Assembly (NCBI GenBank): GCA_910584055.1
Contig: CAJTZS010000003.1
Coordinates: forward strand, 91,003-155,002
Length of the DNA: 64,000 nucleotides
Direction of reading: 5' to 3'
DNA from: an uncultured Muribaculaceae bacterium
Lineage (GTDB): Bacteria > Bacteroidota > Bacteroidia > Bacteroidales > Muribaculaceae
In this document: positions 1 through 6,953 of the stretch, piece after piece
Layout: the number at the start of each line of letters is the position of its first letter
How positions within the stretch are numbered: the first letter of the stretch is position 1
The notes under the pieces: generated by a model
Seen by the model: only the letters and a program-made list of their open reading frames with translations
Databases searched by the model: none
Told to the model about the DNA's origin: nothing
Made by a program: the position numbers and the translations under genes

Positions 1-566
1 AGACGAAGTATAAAAGAGGGGACGCACATCAGGGTGTCGGGCCTCAGCCGGTTGATTGTATCCCACTGCAACTCCGGCATACCGTTGCCGACACGTATCA
101 CACTCGCGCCGAGTTTGCGTATGCCGAGGAAATAGGCGAGTCCTGCCATAAACCGCTTATCGAGCGTAGTCATCAGTTGCACGATATTTCCCGGTTTGAC
201 CCCGGCGCATGAAAATGATTTCATTTCGTTGAAAGCCAGGCGTTCCAAATCCTTGTCGGTGCATCCGAATGTCACCGGATCTCCAAAAGTTCCCGAAGTG
301 GTGATATAGTCGATTATTTTCTCCGGAGGCACGCAGAGGAAATCCGCGTTGTGGAGTTGCAGGTCTTTCTTTTCGGTGAAGGGAATTTTCACGAGGTCGT
401 CAATGGTGAGTATATCTTCGATGTCAATACCGTTATCGCTGAATACTTTTTGATAGAAGGGAGATTTGTCGGCGAGATAGCGCAATGCCTCGTGCAATCT
501 TCCGTTCTGGTATTCCTCGATTTCCGCAGGAGAGCGGAATTCTATGTCTTTTTCCGGTGTATTCAT
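1..566 (-). CDS. Phenylacetate-CoA ligase-like acyl/aryl-CoA synthetase, partial
   Basis: The first 188 residues of an AMP-forming ligase run off the left window edge; the ATG at 566 is followed by an open frame without stops. Residues about 95-105 carry TTSGTFGDPVTF, the Ser/Thr/Gly-rich nucleotide-binding loop of the PaaK-like family, preceded by a conserved-looking FTEKKDL stretch. The family activates aromatic or fatty acids as CoA or ACP thioesters through an acyl-adenylate. The ATG overlaps the stop of the upstream hydrolase (ATGA), so it is translated as part of the pigment operon. Activation of the aryl starter acid (for example a coumarate) is the likely job here, by inference from the ammonia-lyase in the same cluster. 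The C-terminal half, with the catalytic lysine, is outside the window. Confidence 0.8.
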   Translation of the reverse strand, partial: MNTPEKDIEFRSPAEIEEYQNGRLHEALRYLADKSPFYQKVFSDNGIDIEDILTIDDLVKIPFTEKKDLQLHNADFLCVPPEKIIDYITTSGTFGDPVTFGCTDKDLERLAFNEMKSFSCAGVKPGNIVQLMTTLDKRFMAGLAYFLGIRKLGASVIRVGNGMPELQWDTINRLRPDTLMCVPSFILR

Positions 567-1465
567 TTAAATAAGTTTCTTAGCCAGTTGATGAAATCTT
601 CTTTCCATGTTATCGCCTCGGGTGTGGTTTTCTTTGGATCGGCACCGAATCCGTGACCACCGGTCTTGAACTGCATGTATTTGTGCTTTACGCCTTTTGC
701 GGTCATGGCAGAGTCGAGCAATATGGAATTATGATAGTCCACGATAGGGTCGTCAATGCAATTCATAAGATAAACCGGTGGCATCTCTTTCCGTACATGT
801 CTTTCAAGCGAAAGGGAGTCTTTCATCTCCGGGGATATCGCTTTCCCTTCACCTAAAAGTCCGCGGCGCGACCGCTTGTGGGTCGATTTGTCAACCAGCG
901 ACACAACCGGGTATATCGGTGCTATGAAATCGGGTTTCAGTGATACGGTCGGGGTTATTCCGAAGGTTGCCAATGAGTTGGTGTCGAAGAATATTCCCGA
1001 CATCGCAGAGAGATGACCTCCCGCCGAAAAACCCATCACTCCGAGACGATCCGGATTGATACCATATTTTTCAGCATTGTCGCGGATTAACTCGATGCTT
1101 CGCTGCACGTCCTGAAGCATATCGGGATAGCGGTGTCCCCGGCGTGAATATCTGTCGTGCCATATGAAAGCGTTGATGCCGGCCACCCGGTATTCCAGCA
1201 CAAAAGCCGAGATGCCGTTGCTGCGGAGCCATTCGGCCACACCGACACCTTCCGTTTTCCTGTCAAGCCAGAAATAGCTGCCTCCCGGACATACAATGCA
1301 TGCTGTGTTATCCTTCCCGGGAGCGAGATATGGCGTAAGCGTCACTTTCTCTTTACACTGCGTCCCCTCCCAGATGTTGAAGGCATTCCCATCCGCAAAA
1401 GAATGGAAGCAGAAGGTTTGTGAAATCAGCAAAAACAATATTTTAATTATCCTTGTTGGCATCAT
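563..1465 (-). CDS. Exported alpha/beta hydrolase (esterase-like)
   Basis: A 300-residue protein with a signal peptide (hydrophobic ILFLLISQTFCFHSFA ending near residue 24). The catalytic triad of an alpha/beta hydrolase is visible: nucleophile Ser in GFSAGG (about residue 146), acid Asp in the CIDDPIVDY region, and His in TGGHGFG near residue 272. The oxyanion region CPGGSYFW fits the acetyl-xylan-esterase/BD-FAE-like group. The start overlaps the oxidoreductase by 23 bases and its stop overlaps the ligase ATG, so it is translationally coupled within the pigment operon. It may hydrolyse an ester in the periplasm; substrate unknown. Two adjacent ATGs (1465, 1462) are possible starts. Confidence 0.8.
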   Translation of the reverse strand: MMPTRIIKILFLLISQTFCFHSFADGNAFNIWEGTQCKEKVTLTPYLAPGKDNTACIVCPGGSYFWLDRKTEGVGVAEWLRSNGISAFVLEYRVAGINAFIWHDRYSRRGHRYPDMLQDVQRSIELIRDNAEKYGINPDRLGVMGFSAGGHLSAMSGIFFDTNSLATFGITPTVSLKPDFIAPIYPVVSLVDKSTHKRSRRGLLGEGKAISPEMKDSLSLERHVRKEMPPVYLMNCIDDPIVDYHNSILLDSAMTAKGVKHKYMQFKTGGHGFGADPKKTTPEAITWKEDFINWLRNLFK

Positions 1466-2960
1466 TGATTCCTTTTACGACAGTGTCGGCACCTAAAATA
1501 GCCTCCGCCGTGTAGATAGCGGTCAGAGGCACTCCGCACATGCCATGAAGATTTATGTTCTGTCCTGTGAGAAAGAGGTTTCTAACCTTGGTATATACCG
1601 GTAGCTGTGAGAATATCATATTTTCGCAATCTTTTCGATAACCGAATATGGCGCCTTCTTTGGTGTTGTAATAATCACGGATGGTCAGCGGGCTCGATGA
1701 ATATATGTTGGCTATCTTGCCGCGAATATCCGGAAACAGCGATTGTAGCTTATCAAGGATCTTTCCGGATGTCTCTTTTTTCCATTTTTCATATTCCTCA
1801 CCTCTGTGTCCGAGAGTGGTGTCTTTCCATTTCCAGACTTGTTCGAAACTCATTATACAGTGCACGAGAAGACGATTCGCGAATTCTCCCTGATCCGGAT
1901 CGGGAGGGGTCATATACATAAAGCATTTTGGCCAGGCCGGCAGCCCGTGATCACCCTGATTCCACATCCAACCGTAATCCTCCATATAGTAGCATGTGTG
2001 GTCGATATAGGGGAATGTCCCGGGTTTAAGATCGATATACAAGGAAAAAGCGGAATATGAATTAGGTATCTCGTTGAGCCGTTTGACGAACATGCGTTGG
2101 AATGAACCGGCGGGCATAATTTTGAGCAACTCCACAGGATGAATGGCGGAAATATAGTTGTCCGCTTTGAATACCGTCCCGTCGGATGTATGGACAGCGG
2201 TTATCATTTTGTCGGCGACATCTATCTTGACGACATTTCTGTTTGAAAGCACTTTCCCTCCGGTGTCTTCTATGACATTTTTCAAAGAATCTGCGAGTTG
2301 CTGGCTGCCCCCTATGAAACGTGTTGCCCCGTTGATGTAAAGCACATTGATCAAAGCGTGTACATAGGCCGGCGTGTGCCCCTCAACTCCTCCATATAGC
2401 GGATTCAGGTATGCCAACAGCTCTCTGAGCCGTGGATCGGACACACGGGAATTTATCAGTTTGTCGGCAGGCCATGTGAATTTTTCGGAATGACTGTGGC
2501 CGGTTTCTGATGTTTCCTTGAGATAGAAAAGAGGAACTTCCTCCGTCAGTTTATATATGTCATCCACATATGCCCGTATACCGTTTGCCTCGTCGGGAAA
2601 ATATTCAGACATGCACTTGATGAAATTCTCTTTTCCGGAGGCAATACGATAGATTTCACCGGTTTTATTATAATATAACTCATCAATGCATCCGGCATCT
2701 ACATGTTGAAGCTGTAGGGAATCATAAATTCCGAGATATTTACAGATTTTATGAAGATTACCGTTTTTCTGGAATCCACCCATCACGTGCATTCCGGTTT
2801 CGAATATTTTACCCTTGCGGTGGAAACATTGCAGACCGCCCCCTATGATGGCGTTCTTTTCAAGAACCGTCACCCTTAGGCCGTTCTTTGCAAGGAATGC
2901 GCCGGAGAAAAGTCCCCCGATGCCCCCGCCAATTATTATGCAGTCTGTCTTGTCCGTCAT
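1443..2960 (-). CDS. FAD-dependent phytoene desaturase/retinol saturase-like oxidoreductase
   Basis: 505 residues. The N-terminus has the Rossmann dinucleotide-binding signature IIIGGGIGGLFSGAFLAKNG followed by the acidic residue of VLEKN. The C-terminal segment NLFLTGQNINLHGMCGVPLTAI matches the FAD-binding end of CrtI/CrtH-like enzymes. These enzymes desaturate, isomerise or saturate polyenes. Comparable genes occur in Bacteroidetes flexirubin-type clusters, where an action on the polyene chain is suspected; that role is inferred here. The ATG overlaps the stop of the upstream glycosyltransferase-acyltransferase gene (ATGA). It is probably cytoplasmic or membrane-associated, since no signal peptide is present. 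Confidence 0.85.
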   Translation of the reverse strand: MTDKTDCIIIGGGIGGLFSGAFLAKNGLRVTVLEKNAIIGGGLQCFHRKGKIFETGMHVMGGFQKNGNLHKICKYLGIYDSLQLQHVDAGCIDELYYNKTGEIYRIASGKENFIKCMSEYFPDEANGIRAYVDDIYKLTEEVPLFYLKETSETGHSHSEKFTWPADKLINSRVSDPRLRELLAYLNPLYGGVEGHTPAYVHALINVLYINGATRFIGGSQQLADSLKNVIEDTGGKVLSNRNVVKIDVADKMITAVHTSDGTVFKADNYISAIHPVELLKIMPAGSFQRMFVKRLNEIPNSYSAFSLYIDLKPGTFPYIDHTCYYMEDYGWMWNQGDHGLPAWPKCFMYMTPPDPDQGEFANRLLVHCIMSFEQVWKWKDTTLGHRGEEYEKWKKETSGKILDKLQSLFPDIRGKIANIYSSSPLTIRDYYNTKEGAIFGYRKDCENMIFSQLPVYTKVRNLFLTGQNINLHGMCGVPLTAIYTAEAILGADTVVKGINDANKDN

Positions 2961-4879
2961 CTTTCAAGAGTTATAGTCATGTCAAAATCTCCCTCTGTCC
3001 CGAAGTCTTCGTTCCATACGGCATGAATGTAATTCAGATTGGGAGGAAGGGCAGGCGTGTTAATGGCAATCCGATAATCATCTATGTCTTCGATATAGGA
3101 GAATACCTCCGTATCCTTATTCACTAAGGCGAAGAGGAGGGGGAAGACTCCTATGCCACCGTTGATAATACGGACCTTGCCGAAATTATAGCCATTGATG
3201 ATGTCTGATTGGTGGAGCGCTTTTTTAAGTTCCTTCTTGCAACGGCTCACTATGTTCCAGCCTCGGTAAGCGTATTTATAAAGCACCAGGCTTTTGAAAT
3301 ATTCGGTGTCTTCCTTTTCCCGGATAATCCGTTCATGTTCCGTCCGGATCAGTTTGCGGAAATGTGAGGCCTGTTTCAGGAACGGGAGGTCTTCATAGTC
3401 TTCCCTTTTAGCACGCCCCAGTATTCTTACTGTCAGTTTCCCTTTACGGAATAAGAAACTGTTCTTTGGAAGGAAGTGTCCGGCTCCATGAATCACCATC
3501 GGCACTATATCGAGGTCAAGTTCTTTTGCAAGATGGAATGCACCCTGATGGAAACGCTGGATAGCGCAGTTTCCCGAGCGCGTCCCCTCAGGGAAAATCA
3601 CTATTGAATAGCCATTGTCTTTCAGTTCGCGGAGTCTCGGCATGATGAAATCGACACCGGCAGATACCGGAAGGAAATCGGCGTTATGGATGATGTTGCC
3701 GAAGACTGGACTGTTCCATACCCAATCCTTGGTGAGAAAAATCAGTTTGGGATGCATCCCGATCAACACCGGCAGGTCGAGATGAGACTGATGGTTGCAG
3801 ATGATGAGCGCAGGCCGGGTAAAGTCTTCTCCGACGGGATTCTCATAATAGGTCTTTGCTCCGGGATAATTACGGGTTATAAACGTGCACCCGCGGCTCA
3901 ACATTTTGTGGAATTGCAGTTTTCTTTTCTCGGATTTCTTTCCTATCCTGAAATATATTGAGGCGAAAGGTGTGAATATCACCGCCGCCATGAATGCGAA
4001 GAAGGAGAAACCATATAATGACCGTAAAATCCTCCCCAATGTAACGGATGCATCCAGCTTCTCACCGTTTTTGCGAGTGAAAGGTGTGAATTCCCCTTTG
4101 AATAATCTACGCTGCGAGAATGCATGCCGGCTGCGCACCGGCACCCCGTAGACGATAGCCCCGAAACAAAGGATTGTATTGAGAATGCTGATGCGGGTGA
4201 AATCAAGTGCAGGTCTGAAATGCGACACCCGTTCCGACTGAGGGGGATAATAGACCCGGATGGGGATAGAGACGATTCTAACGCCGTTCCATGAGGCGAA
4301 TACAAGAAGTTCCAGCTCTGCTTCATAGCGGCTCGTCAACAGCGACAATCCGTGCAGCCTTTTCAAAGGATATGCGCGGTAACCTGTCTGGGTATCCTTG
4401 AGCTTGCGGCCGGTCTGAACGCAAAACCAGAAATTCGAGAATTTGTTGGCAAAAGAGCTTTTCCCGTTTATGTCTACATTTTTCAGGTCTCTTTCCCCTA
4501 CAATCAATGCCCCCGGATTTTCCACAATAGCCTGTACGAATGCCGGAATATCTTCCGGATAGTGCTGACCGTCGGAGTCGATGGTTATGGCATAGTCATA
4601 TCCCAGTTCTATAGCTTTGCGGAATCCTCTCTTTAGGGCATGACCCTTTCCCCCGTTCCTGGGATAACTGACAATATGGACAGTGTCGCTGAAAGATTCG
4701 AGGATTTCTTGTGTGTTGTCCGTGCTGCCATCATTGACAACAATCACGTCTGCGGAATAATTCAGTATTCCGGACACAACGTCACGAAGCGTACAGGCAT
4801 TGTTATATGTCGGCACCAGCACGCAAATCCTGTGTCTGCGCATTGTCTGAATCAAATTATCCCGTCGCGGAGAAATCAT
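2957..4879 (-). CDS. Glycosyltransferase family 2 / lysophospholipid-type acyltransferase fusion
   Basis: A 640-residue three-part protein. Residues about 15-240 are a GT2 domain with VLVPTYNN, VVNDGSTDNT and the metal-binding DSDG. A hydrophobic segment (about 290-315) links to a PlsC-like acyltransferase with the HX4D motif in NHQSHLD (about 358-364) and FPEGTR (about 425-430). The last ~120 residues resemble a methyltransferase-like Rossmann fold but have no clear catalytic motif. GT-AT fusions are typical of flexirubin/aryl-polyene clusters, where they are thought to link the polyene to a sugar and/or lipid anchor in the inner membrane. Start ATG 4879 is possible; the ATG 36 bases downstream, just before the GT2 motif, is an alternative. 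Confidence 0.85.
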   Translation of the reverse strand: MISPRRDNLIQTMRRHRICVLVPTYNNACTLRDVVSGILNYSADVIVVNDGSTDNTQEILESFSDTVHIVSYPRNGGKGHALKRGFRKAIELGYDYAITIDSDGQHYPEDIPAFVQAIVENPGALIVGERDLKNVDINGKSSFANKFSNFWFCVQTGRKLKDTQTGYRAYPLKRLHGLSLLTSRYEAELELLVFASWNGVRIVSIPIRVYYPPQSERVSHFRPALDFTRISILNTILCFGAIVYGVPVRSRHAFSQRRLFKGEFTPFTRKNGEKLDASVTLGRILRSLYGFSFFAFMAAVIFTPFASIYFRIGKKSEKRKLQFHKMLSRGCTFITRNYPGAKTYYENPVGEDFTRPALIICNHQSHLDLPVLIGMHPKLIFLTKDWVWNSPVFGNIIHNADFLPVSAGVDFIMPRLRELKDNGYSIVIFPEGTRSGNCAIQRFHQGAFHLAKELDLDIVPMVIHGAGHFLPKNSFLFRKGKLTVRILGRAKREDYEDLPFLKQASHFRKLIRTEHERIIREKEDTEYFKSLVLYKYAYRGWNIVSRCKKELKKALHQSDIINGYNFGKVRIINGGIGVFPLLFALVNKDTEVFSYIEDIDDYRIAINTPALPPNLNYIHAVWNEDFGTEGDFDMTITLER

Positions 4880-4940
4880 CCCTTATCTTTTTTGATATAT
4901 TATATTCGTCATTTGTTTTCTTGATAATATTCAAATAAGG

Positions 4941-5324
4941 CTATCGGACCGAGATGCCACAGCTTGGTTGATACTTTAGCGACAGTTTCGTGAAAACCGT
5001 GTCTTTGTCGCTCACGAGTGCCGAGACTTTTAGAAACCCATCCTCTTCGGAAATCTTTTTGAAAGTGAAAGTCACCTCTTTTGATTCGAGAGGGTTGATG
5101 ATGGCGAGGAATTTGGCGTTGCCTACGGAGGAGAGAACCTTTTTGCCGGGAGAGATTTCATTCAGGAGTTCTGTGGCGATCTGTATGATGCATACCCCCG
5201 GTGTTATGGGTTTGCCGGGGAAATGTGCTTTGTAGATCATGCAGTCAGGGTTGAAACCTATCGTGAAGGATTGGCTTTCAGGGTTCGCTGACAATATGTT
5301 GTATAGATTGTTTTTGAGTGTCAT
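4941..5324 (-). CDS. FabZ/FabA-like 3-hydroxyacyl-ACP dehydratase (hotdog)
   Basis: 127 residues from the ATG at 5324; the frame extends upstream but that part is a low-complexity stretch rich in Pro and His. HFPGKPITPGVCIIQIATEL is the classic FabZ motif with catalytic His and central hotdog helix. The enzyme would remove water from 3-hydroxyacyl-ACP so that conjugated double bonds accumulate in the polyene chain. It is the second dehydratase of the cluster (the other is at 11713-12153). APE-type clusters often use a heterodimeric dehydratase pair, so the two may act together; that pairing is inference. Confidence 0.8.
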   Translation of the reverse strand: MTLKNNLYNILSANPESQSFTIGFNPDCMIYKAHFPGKPITPGVCIIQIATELLNEISPGKKVLSSVGNAKFLAIINPLESKEVTFTFKKISEEDGFLKVSALVSDKDTVFTKLSLKYQPSCGISVR

Positions 5325-5381
5325 TGTTGTTTGAATTGGCGGATGTACCGGGGTGTTTTGCGGATGCACCAGGGTGCATCC

Positions 5382-5873
5382 CTACATTTGAGAGGGAGGG
5401 CCAGTTTGAGGGGGAGGGCATATTTGTAACGGAGAGAATATGTATTTGATTTTCCTTTTTGTGTTAAAAATAATCAGATTCGGGCCTTCGCGGGTCACTT
5501 CATAATTATGTTTTTTATTATATGGAGTTCCATAGAGGATGTGAAGGGCGAAATTGATATCGTTTTTCAACACCTGTTTGATATACCATTTGTTGAGGAA
5601 ACTGCCGACATTTATCAGTTTGACTTTTCCTTTTTTCTTCGAAAATGTGAAATCTATCGCCGAGATGCCGAATTCATTCACCATGCTTCCGTTGATATAT
5701 TCATCAGACTCCCCGGTTATCATGATTCCCGACACATACCCTTTCTGCATCTCAATGCGAAAGGCCATCTTGCGTTTTCCGGATATATTGTCTGGGGAAT
5801 TAGTTTCCCCGGCAGAAAATATCGGACATATAGCGCAAAAGCTACTTAGAAGGAATAGCAAAAAGGTTTTCAT
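5382..5873 (-). CDS. Exported hypothetical protein next to LolA
   Basis: 163 residues with an N-terminal signal peptide (FLLFLLSSFCAICPIFSAG). The rest is beta-rich and basic (FTFSKKKGKVKLINVG, NTKRKIKYIFSPL) with no motif I recognise. Position directly after lolA is where aryl-polyene clusters carry a LolB/DUF3261-like lipoprotein, so a periplasmic or outer-membrane partner in lipid transfer is possible. However, the residues before its cysteines do not make a convincing lipobox. It overlaps lolA by 32 bases, suggesting coupled translation. The C-terminus is a proline-rich repeat (ICPPPQTGPPSQM) that coincides with short DNA repeats near 5385-5420. Confidence 0.55.
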   Translation of the reverse strand: MKTFLLFLLSSFCAICPIFSAGETNSPDNISGKRKMAFRIEMQKGYVSGIMITGESDEYINGSMVNEFGISAIDFTFSKKKGKVKLINVGSFLNKWYIKQVLKNDINFALHILYGTPYNKKHNYEVTREGPNLIIFNTKRKIKYIFSPLQICPPPQTGPPSQM

Positions 5874-6480
5874 TTATAGCGATATTGTTCTTTATATTGC
5901 GGAGTCGGATGTTGGTGCGGTCATTGTTTTTCTCATGGAGATTTATTTCCGATATCATAAGGTCGGATTTCGAGAAAGAGAGGACAATACGGGTAAACAT
6001 TTTTTTCATCTCCTTCTTTTTCGGCACGAGAGTCACGTTCCATAGGGTCTTGCCGTCTTCCACTTTCACAGAGAAGTCGGCAGTGTTGGAAAGGGCGGTC
6101 CCCGTTACCGTGCTCATCATTATACGCGCCACTTCCTTAAACAGCTTGTTGCTGCCCGTGTCGATCACATCCTTGCGCGACTTGTTGCCGACATAGACTT
6201 TCGTGCCGTTGAATATGAAGATATATTGATATGGGGAGGTGTACTCCCACCTGAGTCTGTCAGGCTGCTTATAGCACATCTTCCCTTCCGACACCATCTT
6301 GTCGCTGAGAAGCGACAGGTGCTTGGTCTGGGTGAAGGTGCAGCTCATGGACTTAAGCCCGGATGTGGCTTTATTGATTTTGGCTATCACTTCCCGTTGC
6401 TGCGCGGTAGATAGGGGCGAGGCATATGCGCTGGCAACGCACGCCATCATAACTATAGATATTGTGATTATTCTTTTCAT
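5842..6480 (-). CDS. lolA: LolA-like periplasmic outer-membrane lipoprotein carrier
   Basis: 212 residues with a clear signal peptide (IITISIVMMACVASAYA). The mature N-terminus contains the LolA hallmark of a Phe-Thr-Gln strand (SCTFTQTKHLSLL) followed by the GKMCYKQPDRLRWEYTSPY beta-hairpin. LolA carries lipid-modified cargo across the periplasm in a half-barrel. Dedicated LolA paralogues are a standard part of aryl-polyene/flexirubin clusters, where they probably ferry the pigment-lipid to the outer membrane. It lies directly downstream of a small transporter and overlaps the next exported gene, consistent with an export submodule. Confidence 0.85.
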   Translation of the reverse strand: MKRIITISIVMMACVASAYASPLSTAQQREVIAKINKATSGLKSMSCTFTQTKHLSLLSDKMVSEGKMCYKQPDRLRWEYTSPYQYIFIFNGTKVYVGNKSRKDVIDTGSNKLFKEVARIMMSTVTGTALSNTADFSVKVEDGKTLWNVTLVPKKKEMKKMFTRIVLSFSKSDLMISEINLHEKNNDRTNIRLRNIKNNIAINENLFAIPSK

Positions 6481-6487
6481 TCAGATA

Positions 6488-6841
6488 CTATTTTGCTACA
6501 AAAATACAGCCGATCATTATCAATGCAACGCCAAGCCAGCGATTCCACGCGATGGTTTCGTGCAGAAATACCACTGCAAACACGAGCGCCATCACATAGC
6601 TCATGCTCGCCATGGGGTATGCCATGCTCAGAGGAAAATGTTTGAGGATATACATCCAGAGGACGGATGCTCCGCCGAAGAGAAGACCGCAGGCGAGAAA
6701 CCACCAGTTGGTAAGGAGGTCGCCCCAGAACCGCGCGGTCCATGCGAACGCCGGCATCTTTGCCAACGCAAGTTTCAACGTGAGCTGTCCCAAAGAAAGC
6801 ATCACGCTCTGAATTATCGATAAACCAATCAGCTGCCACAC
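6488..6841 (-). CDS. EamA/SMR-family small four-helix transporter
   Basis: 117 residues, four predicted membrane helices (about 4-22, 45-63, 70-92, 97-115) of the drug/metabolite transporter superfamily; AYPMASMSYVMALVF resembles the conserved helix of EmrE- or ArnE/ArnF-like proteins. Such proteins work as dimers that flip or export small amphipathic molecules; ArnE/F flip a lipid-linked sugar. In this cluster a role in moving a glycolipid or pigment intermediate across the inner membrane is plausible but inferred. It begins with GTG, since no ATG precedes the first helix. It is preceded by a hairpin repeat element and followed after 7 bases by lolA. Confidence 0.75.
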   Translation of the reverse strand: MWQLIGLSIIQSVMLSLGQLTLKLALAKMPAFAWTARFWGDLLTNWWFLACGLLFGGASVLWMYILKHFPLSMAYPMASMSYVMALVFAVVFLHETIAWNRWLGVALIMIGCIFVAK

Positions 6842-6848
6842 GGTTCGG

Positions 6849-6947
6849 TTAATGTTTAATGTTTAATTTAGGCTTTAGGTTTTAGGCCTTAGGCTTTAGA
6901 AAGCTTCGCCGGATGGTTCTAAGGCCTAAAGCCTAAAACCTAAAGCC
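6849..6947 (+). repeat. TTTAATG array plus 29-bp inverted repeat, copy 1
   Basis: A short array of TTTAATG units (6849-6868) is followed by an imperfect inverted repeat: arms 6871-6899 and 6919-6947 pair at 27 of 29 positions, built from CTTTAGG/CCTAAAG units. The loop carries AAGCTTCGCCGGATGGTT, almost the same as the loop of copy 2 at 9208-9330. The element fills the gap between the KS-CLF gene and the transporter gene. It looks like a small dispersed (REP/MITE-like) repeat; it could also fold in the mRNA and modulate expression of the downstream export genes. Confidence 0.85.
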
Positions 6948-6953
6948 TCATGT

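Noticed and set aside
5338..5420. Functional tandem repeat near the second dehydratase
   Set aside because: Short GGATGCACC/GAGGGAGGG repeats are too few and irregular to assign a role.
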